Shown here: piece after piece, positions 1-10,915 of the stretch | Position numbering within the stretch: position 1 is the stretch's first letter | How the letters are laid out: every line of letters begins with the position of its first letter | Source: Apostichopus japonicus | Taxonomy: Eukaryota > Echinodermata > Holothuroidea > Aspidochirotida > Stichopodidae | Length of the DNA stretch: 64,000 nucleotides | Assembly: GCF_037975245.1 (NCBI RefSeq) | Contig: NC_092571.1 | Span: 19,120,917-19,184,916, forward strand | Direction: 5' to 3' | Program-made: the position numbers and the translations under genes | Notes under the pieces: generated by a model | Seen by the model: only the letters and a program-made list of their open reading frames with translations | What the model was told of the DNA's origin: nothing | The model's database searches: none

Positions 1-334
1 TATAGTGGAAATAAATACATGTAAATATACATGCCAGCAAAACTCCAAGTAGATATTAAGGTAAGACAAATATATTTTGATGAAAAAACTGATTTTTTTT
101 AATTATTATGGTTTCGTATGGCAGGGGTGCCCGGATCAATTGCCCTCCACCCCCCCCCCCCCTCATAAATCTGTCATTTACAAGGCCTAAATAGAAATGT
201 GATGTCCAGTCAGTTTTCCAAAACGACATCAAAATTTAGACTTGCTTAGTTGCTTATGTCAGGGATGAAAACCAACTAAAAGATAAAGCAGGCCAAAGCA
301 AAATCATTCCTGGACTGTTTTATTATCTTACAGT
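1..334. other. Unassigned AT-rich sequence, probably intronic
   Basis: I see no supported exon here. A GTAAG donor-like site at 61 follows a short ATG-led frame (31-60), but that frame ends in phase 0 while the next visible exon (3936) needs one leftover base, so I do not link them. A poly-C run lies near 149-162. The stretch probably belongs to an intron or the 5' part of the membrane-protein gene whose 3' exons follow the minisatellite. Confidence 0.3.
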
Positions 335-3300
335 CCTATAACATCGTGCTGGTAATCTTCAATGTGTTCTTTCTTTATAACATCATTCTGGTAATCTACA
401 ATGTGTTGTTTCTCTATAATATCATGCTGTTAATCTTCAATGTGTTCTTTCTCTATAATATCATGCTGTTAATCTTCAATGTGTTCTTTCTCTATAATAT
501 CATGCTGTTAATCTTCAATGTGTTCATTCTCTATAATATCATGCTGTTAATCTTCAATGTGTTCATTCTCTATAATATCATACTGGTAATCTTCAATGTG
601 TTCATTCTCTATAATATCATGCTGGTAATCTTCAATGTGTTCATTCTCTATAATATCATACTGGTAATCTTCAATGTGTTCATTCTCTATAATATCATGC
701 TGTTAATCTTCAATGTGTTCTTTCTCTATAATATCATGCTGTTAATCTTCAATGTGTTCTTTCTCTATAATATCATGCTGTTAATCTTCAATGTGTTCAT
801 TCTCTATAATATCATGCTGTTAATCTTCAATGTGTTCATTCTCTATAATATCATACTGGTAATCTTCAATGTGTTCATTCTCTATAATATCATGCTGTTA
901 ATCTTCAATGTGTTCATTCTCTATAATATCATACTGTTAATCTTCAATGTGTTCATTCTCTATAATATCATGCTGGTAATCTTCAATGTGTTCTTTCTCT
1001 ATAATATCATGCTGGTAATCTTCAATGTGTTCTTTCTCTATAATATCATTCTAGTAATCTTCAATGTGTTCTTTCTCTATAATATCATGCTGGTATCCTT
1101 CAATGTGTTCTTTCTCTATAATATCATGCTGTTAATCTTCAATGTGTTCATTCTCTATAATATCATACTGGTAATCTTCAATGTGTTCATTCTCTATAAT
1201 ATCATGCTGTTAATCTTCAATGTGTTCATTCTCTATAATATCATACTGGTAATCTTCAATGTGTTCTTTCTCTATAATATCATGCTGTTAATCTTCAATG
1301 TGTTCATTCTCTATAATATCATACTGGTAATCTTCAATGTGTTCATTCTCTATAATATCATGCTGCTAATCTTCAATGTGTTCTTTCTCTATAATATCAT
1401 GCTGGTAATCTTCAATGTGTTCTTTCTCTATAATATCATGCTGTTAATCTTCAATGTGTTCTTTCTCTATAATATCATGCTGCTAATCTTCAATGTGTTC
1501 TTTCTTTATAATATCATGCTGGTAATCTTCAATGTGTTCTTTCTTTATAATATCATGCTGGTAATCTTCAATGTGTTCTTTCTCTATAATATCATGCTGC
1601 TAATCTTCAATGTGTTCTTTCTCTATAATATCATACTGTTAATCTTCAATGTGTTCTTTCTCTATAATATCATGCTGGTATCCTTCAATGTGTTCTTTAT
1701 CTATAACATTATGCTGCTAATCTTCAATGTGTTCTTTCTCTATAATATCATGCTGCTAATCTTCAATGTGTTCTTTCTCTATAATATCATGCTGCTAATC
1801 TTCAATGTGTTCTTTCTCTATAATATCATGCTGCTAATCTTCAATGTGTTCTTTCTCTATAATATCATGCTGCTAATCTTCAATGTGTTCTTTCTCTATA
1901 ATATCATGCTGCTAATCTTCAATGTGTTTTTTCTCTATAATATCATGCTGGTAATCTTCAATGTGTTCTTTCTCTATAATATCATGTTGTTAATCTTCAA
2001 TGTGTTCATTCTCTGTAATATCATGCTGGTAATCTTCAATGTGTTCTTTCTCTATAATATCATGCTGGTATCCTTCAATGTGTTCTTTCTCTATAATATC
2101 ATGCTGTTAATCTTCAATGTGTTCATTCTCTATAATATCATGCTGTTAATCTTCAATGTGTTCATTCTCTATAATATCATGCTGTTAATCTTCAATGTGT
2201 TCTTTCTCTATAATATCATGCTGGTAATCTTCAATGTGTTCTTTCTCTATAATATCATGCTGCTAATCTTCAATGTGTTCTTTCTCTATAATATCATGTT
2301 GTTAATCTTCAATGTGTTCATTCTCTGTAATATCATGCTGGTAATCTTCAATGTGTTCTTTCTCTATAATATCATGCTGGTATCCTTCAATGTGTTCTTT
2401 CTCTATAATATCATGCTGTTAATCTTCAATGTGTTCATTCTCTATAATATCATGCTGTTAATCTTCAATGTGTTCTTTCTCTATAATATCATGCTGGTAA
2501 TCTTCAATGTGTTCTTTCTCTATAATATCATGCTGGTATCCTTCAATGTGTTCTTTCTCTATAATATCATGCTGTTAATCTTCAATGTGTTCATTCTCTA
2601 TAATATCATGCTGTTAATCTTCAATGTGTTCATTCTCTATAATATCATGCTGTTAATCTTCAATGTGTTCATTCTCTATAATATCATGCTGGTAATCTTC
2701 AATGTGTTCATTCTCTATAATATCATGCTGGTATCCTTCAATGTGTTCTTTCTCTATAATATCATGCTGTTAATCTTCAATGTGTTCATTCTCTATAATA
2801 TCATGCTGTTAATCTTCAATGTGTTCTTTCTCTATAATATCATGCTGGTAATCTTCAATGTGTTCTTTCTCTATAATATCATGCTGGTATCCTTCAATGT
2901 GTTCTTTCTCTATAATATCATGCTGCTAATCTTCAATGTGTTCTTTCTTTATAATATCATGCTGCTAATCTTCAATGTGTTCTTTCTTTATAATATCATG
3001 CTGGTAATCTTCAATGTGTTCTTTCTTTATAATATCATGCTGCTAATCTTCAATGTGTTCTTTCTTTATAATATCATGCTGCTAATCTTCAATGTGTTCT
3101 TTCTCTATAATATCATGCTGGTAATCTTCAATGTGTTCTTTCTCTATAATATCATGCTGGTAATCTTCAATGTGTTCTTTCTCTATAATATCATGCTGGT
3201 ATCCTTCAATGTGTTCTTTCTCTATAATATCATGCTGCTAATCTTCAATGTGTTCTTTCTTTATAATATCATGCTGCTAATCTTCAATGTGTTCTTTCTT

Positions 3301-3925
3301 TATAATATCATGCTGGTAATCTTCAATGTGTTCTTTCTTTATAATATCATGCTGGTATCCTTCAATGTGTTCTTTCTCTATAATATCATGCTGTTAATCT
3401 TCAATGTGTTCATTCTCTATAATATCATGCTGTTAATCTTCAATGTGTTCATTCTCTATAATATCATGCTGGTAATCTTCAATGTGTTCTTTCTCTATAA
3501 TATCATGCTGTAAATCTTCAATGTGTTCTTTCTCTATAATATCATGCTGTTAATCTTCAATGTGTTCATTCTCTATAATATCATGCTGTTAATCTTCAAT
3601 GTGTTCATTCTCTATAATATCATGCTGTTAATCTTCAATGTGTTCTTTCTCTATAATATCATGCTGTTAATCTTCAATGTGTTCATTCTCTATAATATCA
3701 TGCTGTTAATCTTCAATGTGTTCATTCTCTATAATATCATGCTGTTAATCTTCAATGTGTTCATTCTCTATAATATCATGCTGTTAATCTTCAATGTGTT
3801 CATTCTCTATAATATCATGCTGTTAATCTTCAATGTGTTCATTCTCTATAATATCATGCTGTTAATCTTCAATGTGTTCTTTCTCTATAATATCATGCTG
3901 TTAATCTTCAATGTGTTCTTGCTCT
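335..3925. repeat. 39-bp minisatellite, about 92 tandem copies
   Basis: The unit is 39 bp and is very regular from about 335 to 3925. Because 39 is a multiple of 3 and one frame has no stop, + strand translation gives a 13-residue repeat (MLLIFNVFFLYNI) open for 1055 codons (346-3513). One TAA at 3511-3513 then breaks it and the repeat continues. Units differ at a few recurring sites (ctgtta, ctgcta or ctggta; ttc-ttt or ttc-att; a variant with tatcc). A block of eight units is copied within the array: the rare ctctgtaat variant occurs at 2011 and 2323, exactly 312 bp apart. The array ends where a splice acceptor begins (…cttacag at 3929-3935) and the exon that follows is in another frame. 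I therefore read it as an intronic VNTR, not a coding region. Confidence 0.93.
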
Positions 3926-3935
3926 CTACTTACAG

Positions 3936-6041
3936 GATTCACTTTTTTGTTTGTACTGATGGACCCGATACCATTTGAAGTGAAGTTTGCCTTTAATTGT
4001 TATGGAGGTCTTACCTGTATTCTCGGAGTACTTTTTATCATCCTTTCCAGTCTTGCAACAGAATGTGTAAGTAAAATAAGAGAAAAATGATTTTGATGGA
4101 ATCGAAAGCAGTATTTTCCATTTCTTCAAATTAATATAACAATTTTCTGGTGTTTCTTTTCAGCCAAGTCACTTGTTCGTCACTAAGTTTATTAGTACCT
4201 ATATCTGTACAAATATTAAGACATATCTCCTTATCTCCCAAATTGGCGGACTCAACTCCGACTTAGGCTAATGACTTGATGACAGGCTGTACAGCAACAT
4301 CTTCCAGTCTCCAGTGTTATATGAAAATTAAAGGCTAGACTCTCAGTAAATATTATACATAGATATTGTATATCGAAAGATTCTTCATTTCGTAAATCTT
4401 TACTTTTAGGTTATCAATTTAACTTTTCATTTTTTGATAAATGATGGAGTATCGCAAGGTACTGTTTGGACACTATTGTAACCAATTACATGATGGATGC
4501 TTTGCTCATGCACTGCTACTGCAGATAAAAGTACAACATAAACATCATATTAAGTATTGGGCCCAAAATTTTAGCCTGCTAGAAATTTCTACAAGATTTG
4601 AAAAAGCGCCTTCCAGGAGTTTCTTACAAGACATTTTGGGTACTCAACTGTAAACAATTACATGTTTCAATCAGGACAAATGCTTGTTGAAGGTTGAGCT
4701 TGTGTGACCATTAATATGCATATTTGTAAGCATTGCTGACAAATTGTAACAAGAAACACACAGCTGTGTCGTTGATACTTCTAGTTACATCAAATGTCAC
4801 ATTTTGTAATCTGGGTATTGTTAGGGACCTCCACACAAAGTGATTTTGTGTCACATTTTGTAATCTGGGTATTGTTAGGGACCTCCACACAAAGTGATTC
4901 TGTGTCACATTTTGTAATATGTGTGTCTTGAGGGAACTCCATACAAAGTGATTCTGTGTCACATTTTGTAATCTGGGTATCGTTAGCGACCTCCACACAA
5001 AGTGATCAGAAGTGAGATAAATGTAGTATATAATCATAAGCCTACACCCTTGCTCTTAAGTGCAACAGCCAGTTTAATTAATTGTTGTTTTTTCATAGTC
5101 AATGTTCAAATGTGACTAAATGTTACTCATCACCTTCAGCAGAACTTCTCTACCTTTTATTCTTTACAGCAAAACAATACACCGATATTGTACTATTACT
5201 CACTAGCAACTGCAGTACTGAGCGGGATATCAATAGGTATGTACTAATGCTGGAAAAGTCAACTAGAGAAAACCAGATGAGGAAAAAACAGAGCTGTAAC
5301 TAGCTTAGCAGATTTATAGATGTGAAAAGTTATGAGTTTTTGCATTGCTGGAAACTGTCCAAGTCATTATAGACCATATTAATCATGTACAAGTGTTGCA
5401 CTGGTATGAGTGATGTTGAATTAAATTCTGTTAAACCGTACAATTGGACTTCACTTTAAGATTCTATGGTGTTAAGGCCCATGAGATTGAATTTTCAGTG
5501 ACCAATGGCAACACCGAGTTTGATTTACTTAATTACTTGTTAAATAAAATGCTTTTCTGGTAAGTCAAAGCTTAATTTTATCTTTGCTGCCATGCTTTGC
5601 TTAAAATAGCTTAGAACAAATATGACCATGGTTAACAACTGACCTCAACATCATATTTTTATTTTCACAATTTTTGTTTAACTGTAAGTCATTTCATTCA
5701 TGAGCTACTCATATTAACCGTCCAAATAACAGTTTACCTCGTGATTCAAAACCCAGTGTCTCTGGTACAAAGACATTGATGAGGACCCATCAAATGTATT
5801 GCACTCTATTACAACAGATATTGAATTAATAGTGATAATGTAATTTCTGCATTATCACTTCTGTAAGGTATTAAACCTTTAATTGTGTAACTTCTCTTTC
5901 ACTCCTGAAGGGATCTATGCTCTGCTGTTGCCATTTTGGATACTCAACAGACTTTACCGTAACTCTGTTCTGGACAAGAAGGGAAGAACTGGGATTTGTT
6001 ACGAGCCAGTCAACTGCTGTTCGTGTATCTGGCATGTCTGA
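3936..6041 (+). CDS. 3' exons of an unrecognised multi-pass membrane protein
   Basis: I do not recognise the family. Three exons fit together: 3936-4066 (acceptor cttacag, donor gtaagt), 5170-5236 (acceptor tttacag, donor gtatgt) and 5911-6041 (acceptor tgaag, stop TGA at 6039-6041). Phases agree: the first exon enters with one base carried over and ends in phase 0, the second ends with one extra base, the third completes it. The joined piece is about 108 residues. It begins with a hydrophobic stretch (FTFLFVLMDPIPF), then a membrane segment (CILGVLFIILSSLA), a short polar loop (TECQNNTP), another long hydrophobic stretch (ILYYYSLATAVLSGISIG running into IYALLLPFWIL), and a basic, cysteine-rich tail (NCCSCIWHV). 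An AATAAA lies 50 bp past the stop. Upstream exons are not seen; the 39-bp minisatellite fills the preceding intron. An alternative second exon at 4162 stays open to a TAA but is much less hydrophobic. The function is unknown. Confidence 0.6.
4798..5012. repeat. 54-bp tandem repeat, 4 copies
   Basis: The block starting cacattttgt recurs at 4798, 4852, 4906 and 4960, exactly 54 bp apart, with few differences. It lies in the intron between the first two visible exons of the membrane-protein gene. The minus-strand open frames across it are products of the repeat (54 is a multiple of 3) and are not called as genes. Confidence 0.9.
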
Positions 6042-6090
6042 AGCAGTCACCAAGAGTCAAACACAGTTTGTTTTTGTTTGTTATCATGTA

Positions 6091-6096
6091 AATAAA
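6091..6096 (+). terminator. Polyadenylation signal AATAAA of the membrane-protein gene
   Basis: A canonical AATAAA lies 50 bp after the proposed stop codon at 6039-6041. This spacing supports 5911-6041 as the terminal coding exon. Confidence 0.5.
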
Positions 6097-6099
6097 GCC

Positions 6100-7975
6100 T
6101 AGACATTACAAAAGTTGTAAGACATAGTCATGAAACATTCCTCTAAGTGTGTATAGTTATATAGATATATATAGCTTATACCTGTTGTTAACAGAAGCCG
6201 GTCTCCGCATCTTGGCTCAACAAATGTCAAACTTTTTATTGGTTACTTAAAGGTCTTAATGTTTTGATCCTAGGAAAATCTTATTCAAAGGCAAATTAAA
6301 GCAAAACAAAAGATGGAGTATGGAACAATACTGAACTCATAATCATTGTCAAGATTCAGTGAATTTGAAATGGATGCACCTTTAACAGATTGTTTATTTG
6401 TAACTATCTGCAAATAGAATTATCTGAAATTTTAAAGCTAAAATTTTGTGGCAGAATTATAGAAAAGTCATTGTTGCTAGTTTTGAAAGTGAGTGTAACT
6501 TTTGTTCAGATTTCTAATATAATAGGAATCTAGGATTCTTAGTATTGTTGCAAATTTATGACATTATTTATTATTTTAATTGTTATAGTTTTTTGCTATC
6601 TGGTTTTAATCATAACTCACGATTTAGTTGACTCTTGGTAATTACATATTAGAGTTCATGGAGGGACAGTAAAATAGAGTTATAATGATTAACAAGTTGA
6701 TTATAGCAAGACTGTCTCTGTGTCTCTCTTTGATGAGATTTATAAATTGTATGTAAATTGATCTAAATTGTATGTAAATTGTGATAGTGTGACAGCTCCA
6801 CTTTGCGATTATGCGCTTAGTGCTGGGTTTGAAAAGTGAGGTTGCAAGGAACCATAATAACAATTGCTGTAAATATGACAAAGACACTTTCACATGTAAT
6901 TATAATTAGTTAGGAATCAAAGAGTGCTAGATTTGGAGACGAACATTTAACAAACAAAACCATTTACGTATGTTTCTTAAGGCATTATCTTCTCTAAAGC
7001 AAGGACCAATTATTAGAAATCGAAAAAATAACAATTTCTATAATTTAGTAATATTAGCAAAAGATAATTTTATAAGGAACATAAAACAATATTTGTGTTT
7101 AGGGAATGAGGAAATTGTCTCCTTGTAACTTGGTAAAGTAATTACCAATTGAAAACTGGTAATAGCCATTATGACTCAACATTTGGCTCTGTGATGGTTG
7201 TTATCACCCATTTTGGCAATCAAGTAGCAACTTTAAAAATTATTACAATATTTAATTTACAAATCTTCCGTCCAATATTGTCAATATTTTCACCTTGATA
7301 ATTTTTTTGTCTTTCACATATTTATCTCTCTTAGATTTTATTTAAAGGTGAGATTCTACTTCAAATGACAGAATTTGTTGGGCAAATTTCTTGTACTAAG
7401 TTAAAATTTTCAGATTTATTATCATGGTTTTCTATGAATATTCAAAAGTCTGTCCATGAATTTGGAATAAAGATAAGTTGCGATAGTTATTTACAATTGT
7501 TGTGCTGTCTTTTGTCAATGTGCTTCATCACTGAAGACCTCTATTTGCCCCTATTGAAAAGGTTGACCATTTTGTCAGCTTATAAATGCATATGTCAGAT
7601 ATGCTAGATTTAGTCAAATTGCTGTCTGTACCTTCGCTTGAAGTTGTTTGTTGATGGTCTGATGTAGTTAACCAGTAGATTAAGTTTAATCTCACCAGCA
7701 ATTGGAGGGTGTCTCAGGGGGAATAAAGGGTAACATTCTTGTGCTATTCTACCCTCTCCCCCCGCCCCCCACCTCTTCTCTCGGACCCATGTATCTTGGC
7801 CTTGATACAATGTTGTGATAAACCATTATAGTGCCTGTCATTTACTAATAATATCGTAATCCATGTTGTTATGGTCAACACAAAACTTGACAGGGACATT
7901 TTCATTGGAGCAGGCAGGGTGTGGGGAGTAACAGGCTAGGGGGAGACTTTACCCTAGCCCCTGTAAGATTGGATT
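6100..7975. other. Intergenic AT-rich sequence, nothing recognised
   Basis: This lies between the 3' ends of the convergent membrane-protein and EFHD genes. Only short unconvincing open frames occur. I see no splice-bounded conserved peptide, RNA gene or complete transposon. Confidence 0.5.
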
Positions 7976-7978
7976 CTA

Positions 7979-7984
7979 TTTATT
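7979..7984 (-). terminator. Candidate polyadenylation signal for EFHD
   Basis: AATAAA on the minus strand, about 290 bp past the EFHD stop codon. It is the nearest canonical signal I found downstream of the gene. Confidence 0.35.
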
Positions 7985-8183
7985 TTAAGAATTTTTAGCT
8001 CTTATATATTGATTTCAATGTGACAATGCTACAAATTTCAAAATGAAGAAAATACCGATGGCGTATATTTGACCCTTTTATATTTGTAATTTGCGATTAT
8101 AACATGATGTGTAATATGATAAATCTTCAATTATACCTTTATCAAAGAATATATTTTAATCTTAGAACAGGTTTTTTGACCAT

Positions 8184-8282
8184 TCGATAAAATCAAGATT
8201 AGTTAAACTGATAAGATCAAGATTAGTTAAACTGATAAGATCAAGATTAGTTAAAACTGATGAGATCAAGATTAGCTAAACG
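8184..8282. repeat. 24-bp minisatellite reaching into the EFHD stop codon
   Basis: About four copies of a ~24-bp unit (tgataagatcaagattagtt plus aaac). The last copy (gatcaagattagctaaac) contains the EFHD stop codon and the two codons before it. On the gene strand each 3'UTR copy therefore repeats a TAA followed by TCTTGATC. Confidence 0.8.
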
Positions 8283-10915
8283 CAGACGATCTCGCAGCAA
8301 ATTTGGCCTTTCTTTCAGCTTCTTTCTCTTTGGCTTCTTTAGCTTTCCTTTTCTTCTCATATTTCAATCTTTGCTGTTCTCGAATCTCCGCTTCATAGTT
8401 CTCGGCATCTTTTCCCTCGGAGCCCTGTAAGTGAGAACCAGATGGAAAGTATTAAGTACTTTCGTATTGCAGGAGTTACATGTTACAGAGACAAATTATA
8501 AACACAAACAGTGTCTATATCCTTTCAGCTTATGTTCATAGGCGTAGGAGCCCAGTCTGATTTGGGGGGGCTGTAACGACTTGCCGGAAAAGTATATCCA
8601 AAATTTTTCACGCGCTCCGCACGCATTCCACATAGTAATGTGCATATCATATAGGCATGCACCGCTTATTACATTGCATGCCAATAACATACAATCAATT
8701 GCCATGTTATTACCCTTCCATATTGCTTATAATTATTGGGAAAGTCTTTACAATAGCATTTGATCATAATAATATCAGTTTAACCATTGGAAAACACATT
8801 GCACATTTTTTTTTTTCAGTAGGTGCCCGAAAAATTTTCAGCTTATTGCCCGAATTTTCACAAACATTTTTGGCCCCCCCCCCCGCCTCCTACGCCTTTG
8901 CTTGTGTTGATGCAATTATCTATCTGGCAACAGCATGGAATGACATCACTCTGTGCCCTGCAAGATGTGTAGAACTTTCCAGGAAGAGGAATTGCAGCAA
9001 AACAAAATAAGAATAATAATAAATAGTAAAAAAAATATATCTACATACTCATCAAAATGTCTCAAATATGTAACATTTCAAAGTCAATTAACTGATGAAT
9101 ATTATATTTCTGAAACATTTTTCATATAGATATAAGACTACCATCCAAAGTTTGTTTGTCTTGACTATGTTACCCTAACCTTCTATGTTACCCTATGTTC
9201 TATGTTACCCTAACTATGTTACCCTAACCTTCAACAGAACATGATCTTGGATGGCTTTTACGCAGCAGTAAGGAATATCTTTTGACGCCCATTAAAAACA
9301 CTGCAATTAACGCTCAGAACCTATTCAATTAGTTACAATTTTCTTTTGATGAACTCTAAGCCATGTCAGGTGGTACACCAAGCTACTCCTGTCGTAGATT
9401 ATAAAATGTCTTTTAATGCCACAGTTTGGTTCAACCCTATATCTAGACCTCCAAATTTAATGTTGGGCCAATCCTCTGTCCCCCCTCCCCTCCCCTCCCC
9501 CTCCCACACACACACACACACTAGCTGTTCTACCTCCCTCTTCTTCTCCACCACAGTGTTGTGGGTATTTAATGGGGGAGGGTGGGGTGGTTGAGCCACT
9601 ATTTAGAGGAGAGACGTTTTCAGCGAAAGGAAAATGGAACACGGAATGCGCAGGACACACCTGGCAGTATTTATATACCAACTTAGTTACTGTTATTTAT
9701 TTTCCGATACCCAGTCATGAAACTTACCTTGGCTTCGAAGAACCCCTTCATACCACCTTTTCCTTTAGCCACATCACCTGGTGCACCAAGGACCTTCTCA
9801 TTGGCTGCTACAATCTTTGCATATCCGGTTCCCTCCGGCATCTCTTTCTTGTAGCTTCTGCTCCAAATTAGCATAAACTGTCACCAAAGACAAAGAGTCA
9901 CGATGTCAATATGAACATCACATAAAGAGGGATTTCAGCTTTTAACACATGTTTTTTTTAGGAGTGTTGTGTCGATAGGGTGGGGAGGGGGGGGGGTTGG
10001 AACGTTGGGATCTTGGTAACTCCATTGTTTCTAAGAGACTTCAGACGTTTTAAGTCAGTCACAGGTAGCTTTCCATTTCTTTTCTTTTTTCCTAACAGCC
10101 AGGTGACATTCTATAACCGGTTATAGAAGGGTAAAATATTGTAACCATTTTATCGGATTAAGTGAAATTACCTCTCTGAAACAAAGCTTTCCATCCTTAT
10201 CCTCATCTACGGATTCAATGAGATTTTTCAGTTCAAGATGGGTGAGGGGATCACCCCTGCTTTCCATAAGATGACGAAACTCATCCAAGCTGATGAAGTT
10301 GTCATGATCTGTATCGTAACTATGGAGACAGGAGAAACAAAATAATCAGTTCCTGGATACTGTTATAGACAAACGATCCATTTTCTTTCGTGGCAGTCTC
10401 GTATTTCGTCAAAAGCAACTTGTATTGTAGTTTGCGATTCGAAACCTTGATTTTATCCTTTAGAAAGTATGAATTATTAATTAAGTCTCATCAATCAACT
10501 GAATTTGCCCCAGTAATTTAGCCAACATCTCCTTCATTGCAAACAGACATAAACGTGATCTAATATAAGCATTTTATAATGCTTAGTTTATAAATTCTCT
10601 CATTACAAATTCTTGATCTCGAAATCAATATTTTTTCCCATTAATTTATGGCACAAACTATCTTCTCCATCACTCTCCCTCTCCCCTAGACGAAAAGGTC
10701 TGGCTAACACATTGCGTGCGTCAAGTAATTTCATACCTCGCGAATATTTCTTCAAACTTTCTGCATTGATCTCGTGAGAATTCGCTGAACTCTGGGTAAG
10801 GATGCGCAAATTCATCACGCGGGTCTTTGTATTCCCTCATCTTCTTATCCTTCACACCTTCCTCCTCTGCTTGCATCCTCTTGTCCATACGCTTCGATAA
10901 TTCGTCGTCCATCAT
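8272..10915 (-). CDS. EFHD2: EF-hand domain protein D (swiprosin, EFHD1/EFHD2 type)
   Basis: Four coding exons on the minus strand: 10915-10737, 10319-10172, 9877-9728 and 8424-8272, giving 209 aa. All introns are GT-AG and phases close. Start is MMDDELSK, with an adenine at -3. Conserved family segments are PYPEFSEFSR (about 39-48) before the first EF-hand, and GFFEAK near the end of exon 3, equivalent to SFFEAK in vertebrate EFHD proteins. Two canonical calcium-binding loops are seen: DTDHDNFISLDE (62-73) and DEDKDGKLCFRE (98-109). The C terminus is a charged Lys/Glu-rich helix, likely coiled coil, as in swiprosins. Family members are calcium-binding adaptors linked to actin (EFHD2) or mitochondria (EFHD1). 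This single gene is probably co-orthologous to both, so the symbol is approximate. It lacks the long low-complexity N terminus of human EFHD2 (240 aa). It is transcribed divergently from PINK1. Confidence 0.93.
8537..8900. mobile_element. Short hAT-like MITE in EFHD intron 3
   Basis: A 364-bp element with inverted ends CATAGGCGTAGGAG and CTCCTACGCCTTTG, one mismatch between them. It is flanked by cttatgtt (8529-8536) and cttgtgtt (8901-8908), an 8-bp target duplication with one mismatch. Just inside the ends lie matching poly-G and poly-C runs. The 8-bp duplication and the CARNG-like right end fit the hAT superfamily. No transposase is present. Confidence 0.7.
9165..9236. repeat. Short tandem repeat with telomere-like TTACCCTAACC motifs
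   Basis: Four occurrences of ctatgttaccctaa or a close variant over about 70 bp in EFHD intron 3. Each contains CCCTAA, but spacing is irregular and each is separated by non-telomeric bases, so this is a minisatellite rather than a true telomere stretch. Confidence 0.6.
9478..9522. repeat. Simple C-rich and (CA)n tract
   Basis: A CCCCTCC-type run followed by about eight CA dinucleotides in EFHD intron 3. A plain microsatellite. Confidence 0.8.

Noticed and set aside
31-60. Ten-codon first exon (ATG at 31, donor at 61) of the membrane-protein gene
   Set aside because: It ends in phase 0, whereas the exon at 3936 needs one carried-over base. Without an intermediate exon the frames do not join.
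346-3513. 1055-codon open frame on the + strand as a giant membrane protein
   Set aside because: It is the translation of a 39-bp minisatellite whose length is a multiple of 3. It has no unique sequence at either end, and the exon that follows the array uses another frame after a clear splice acceptor.
4162-4269. Alternative terminal exon after 4066 (acceptor cttttcag at about 4161)
   Set aside because: It stays open to a TAA in the right phase, but the peptide is less hydrophobic and has no polyadenylation signal close by. The 5170 and 5911 exons fit better. It could be an alternative isoform.
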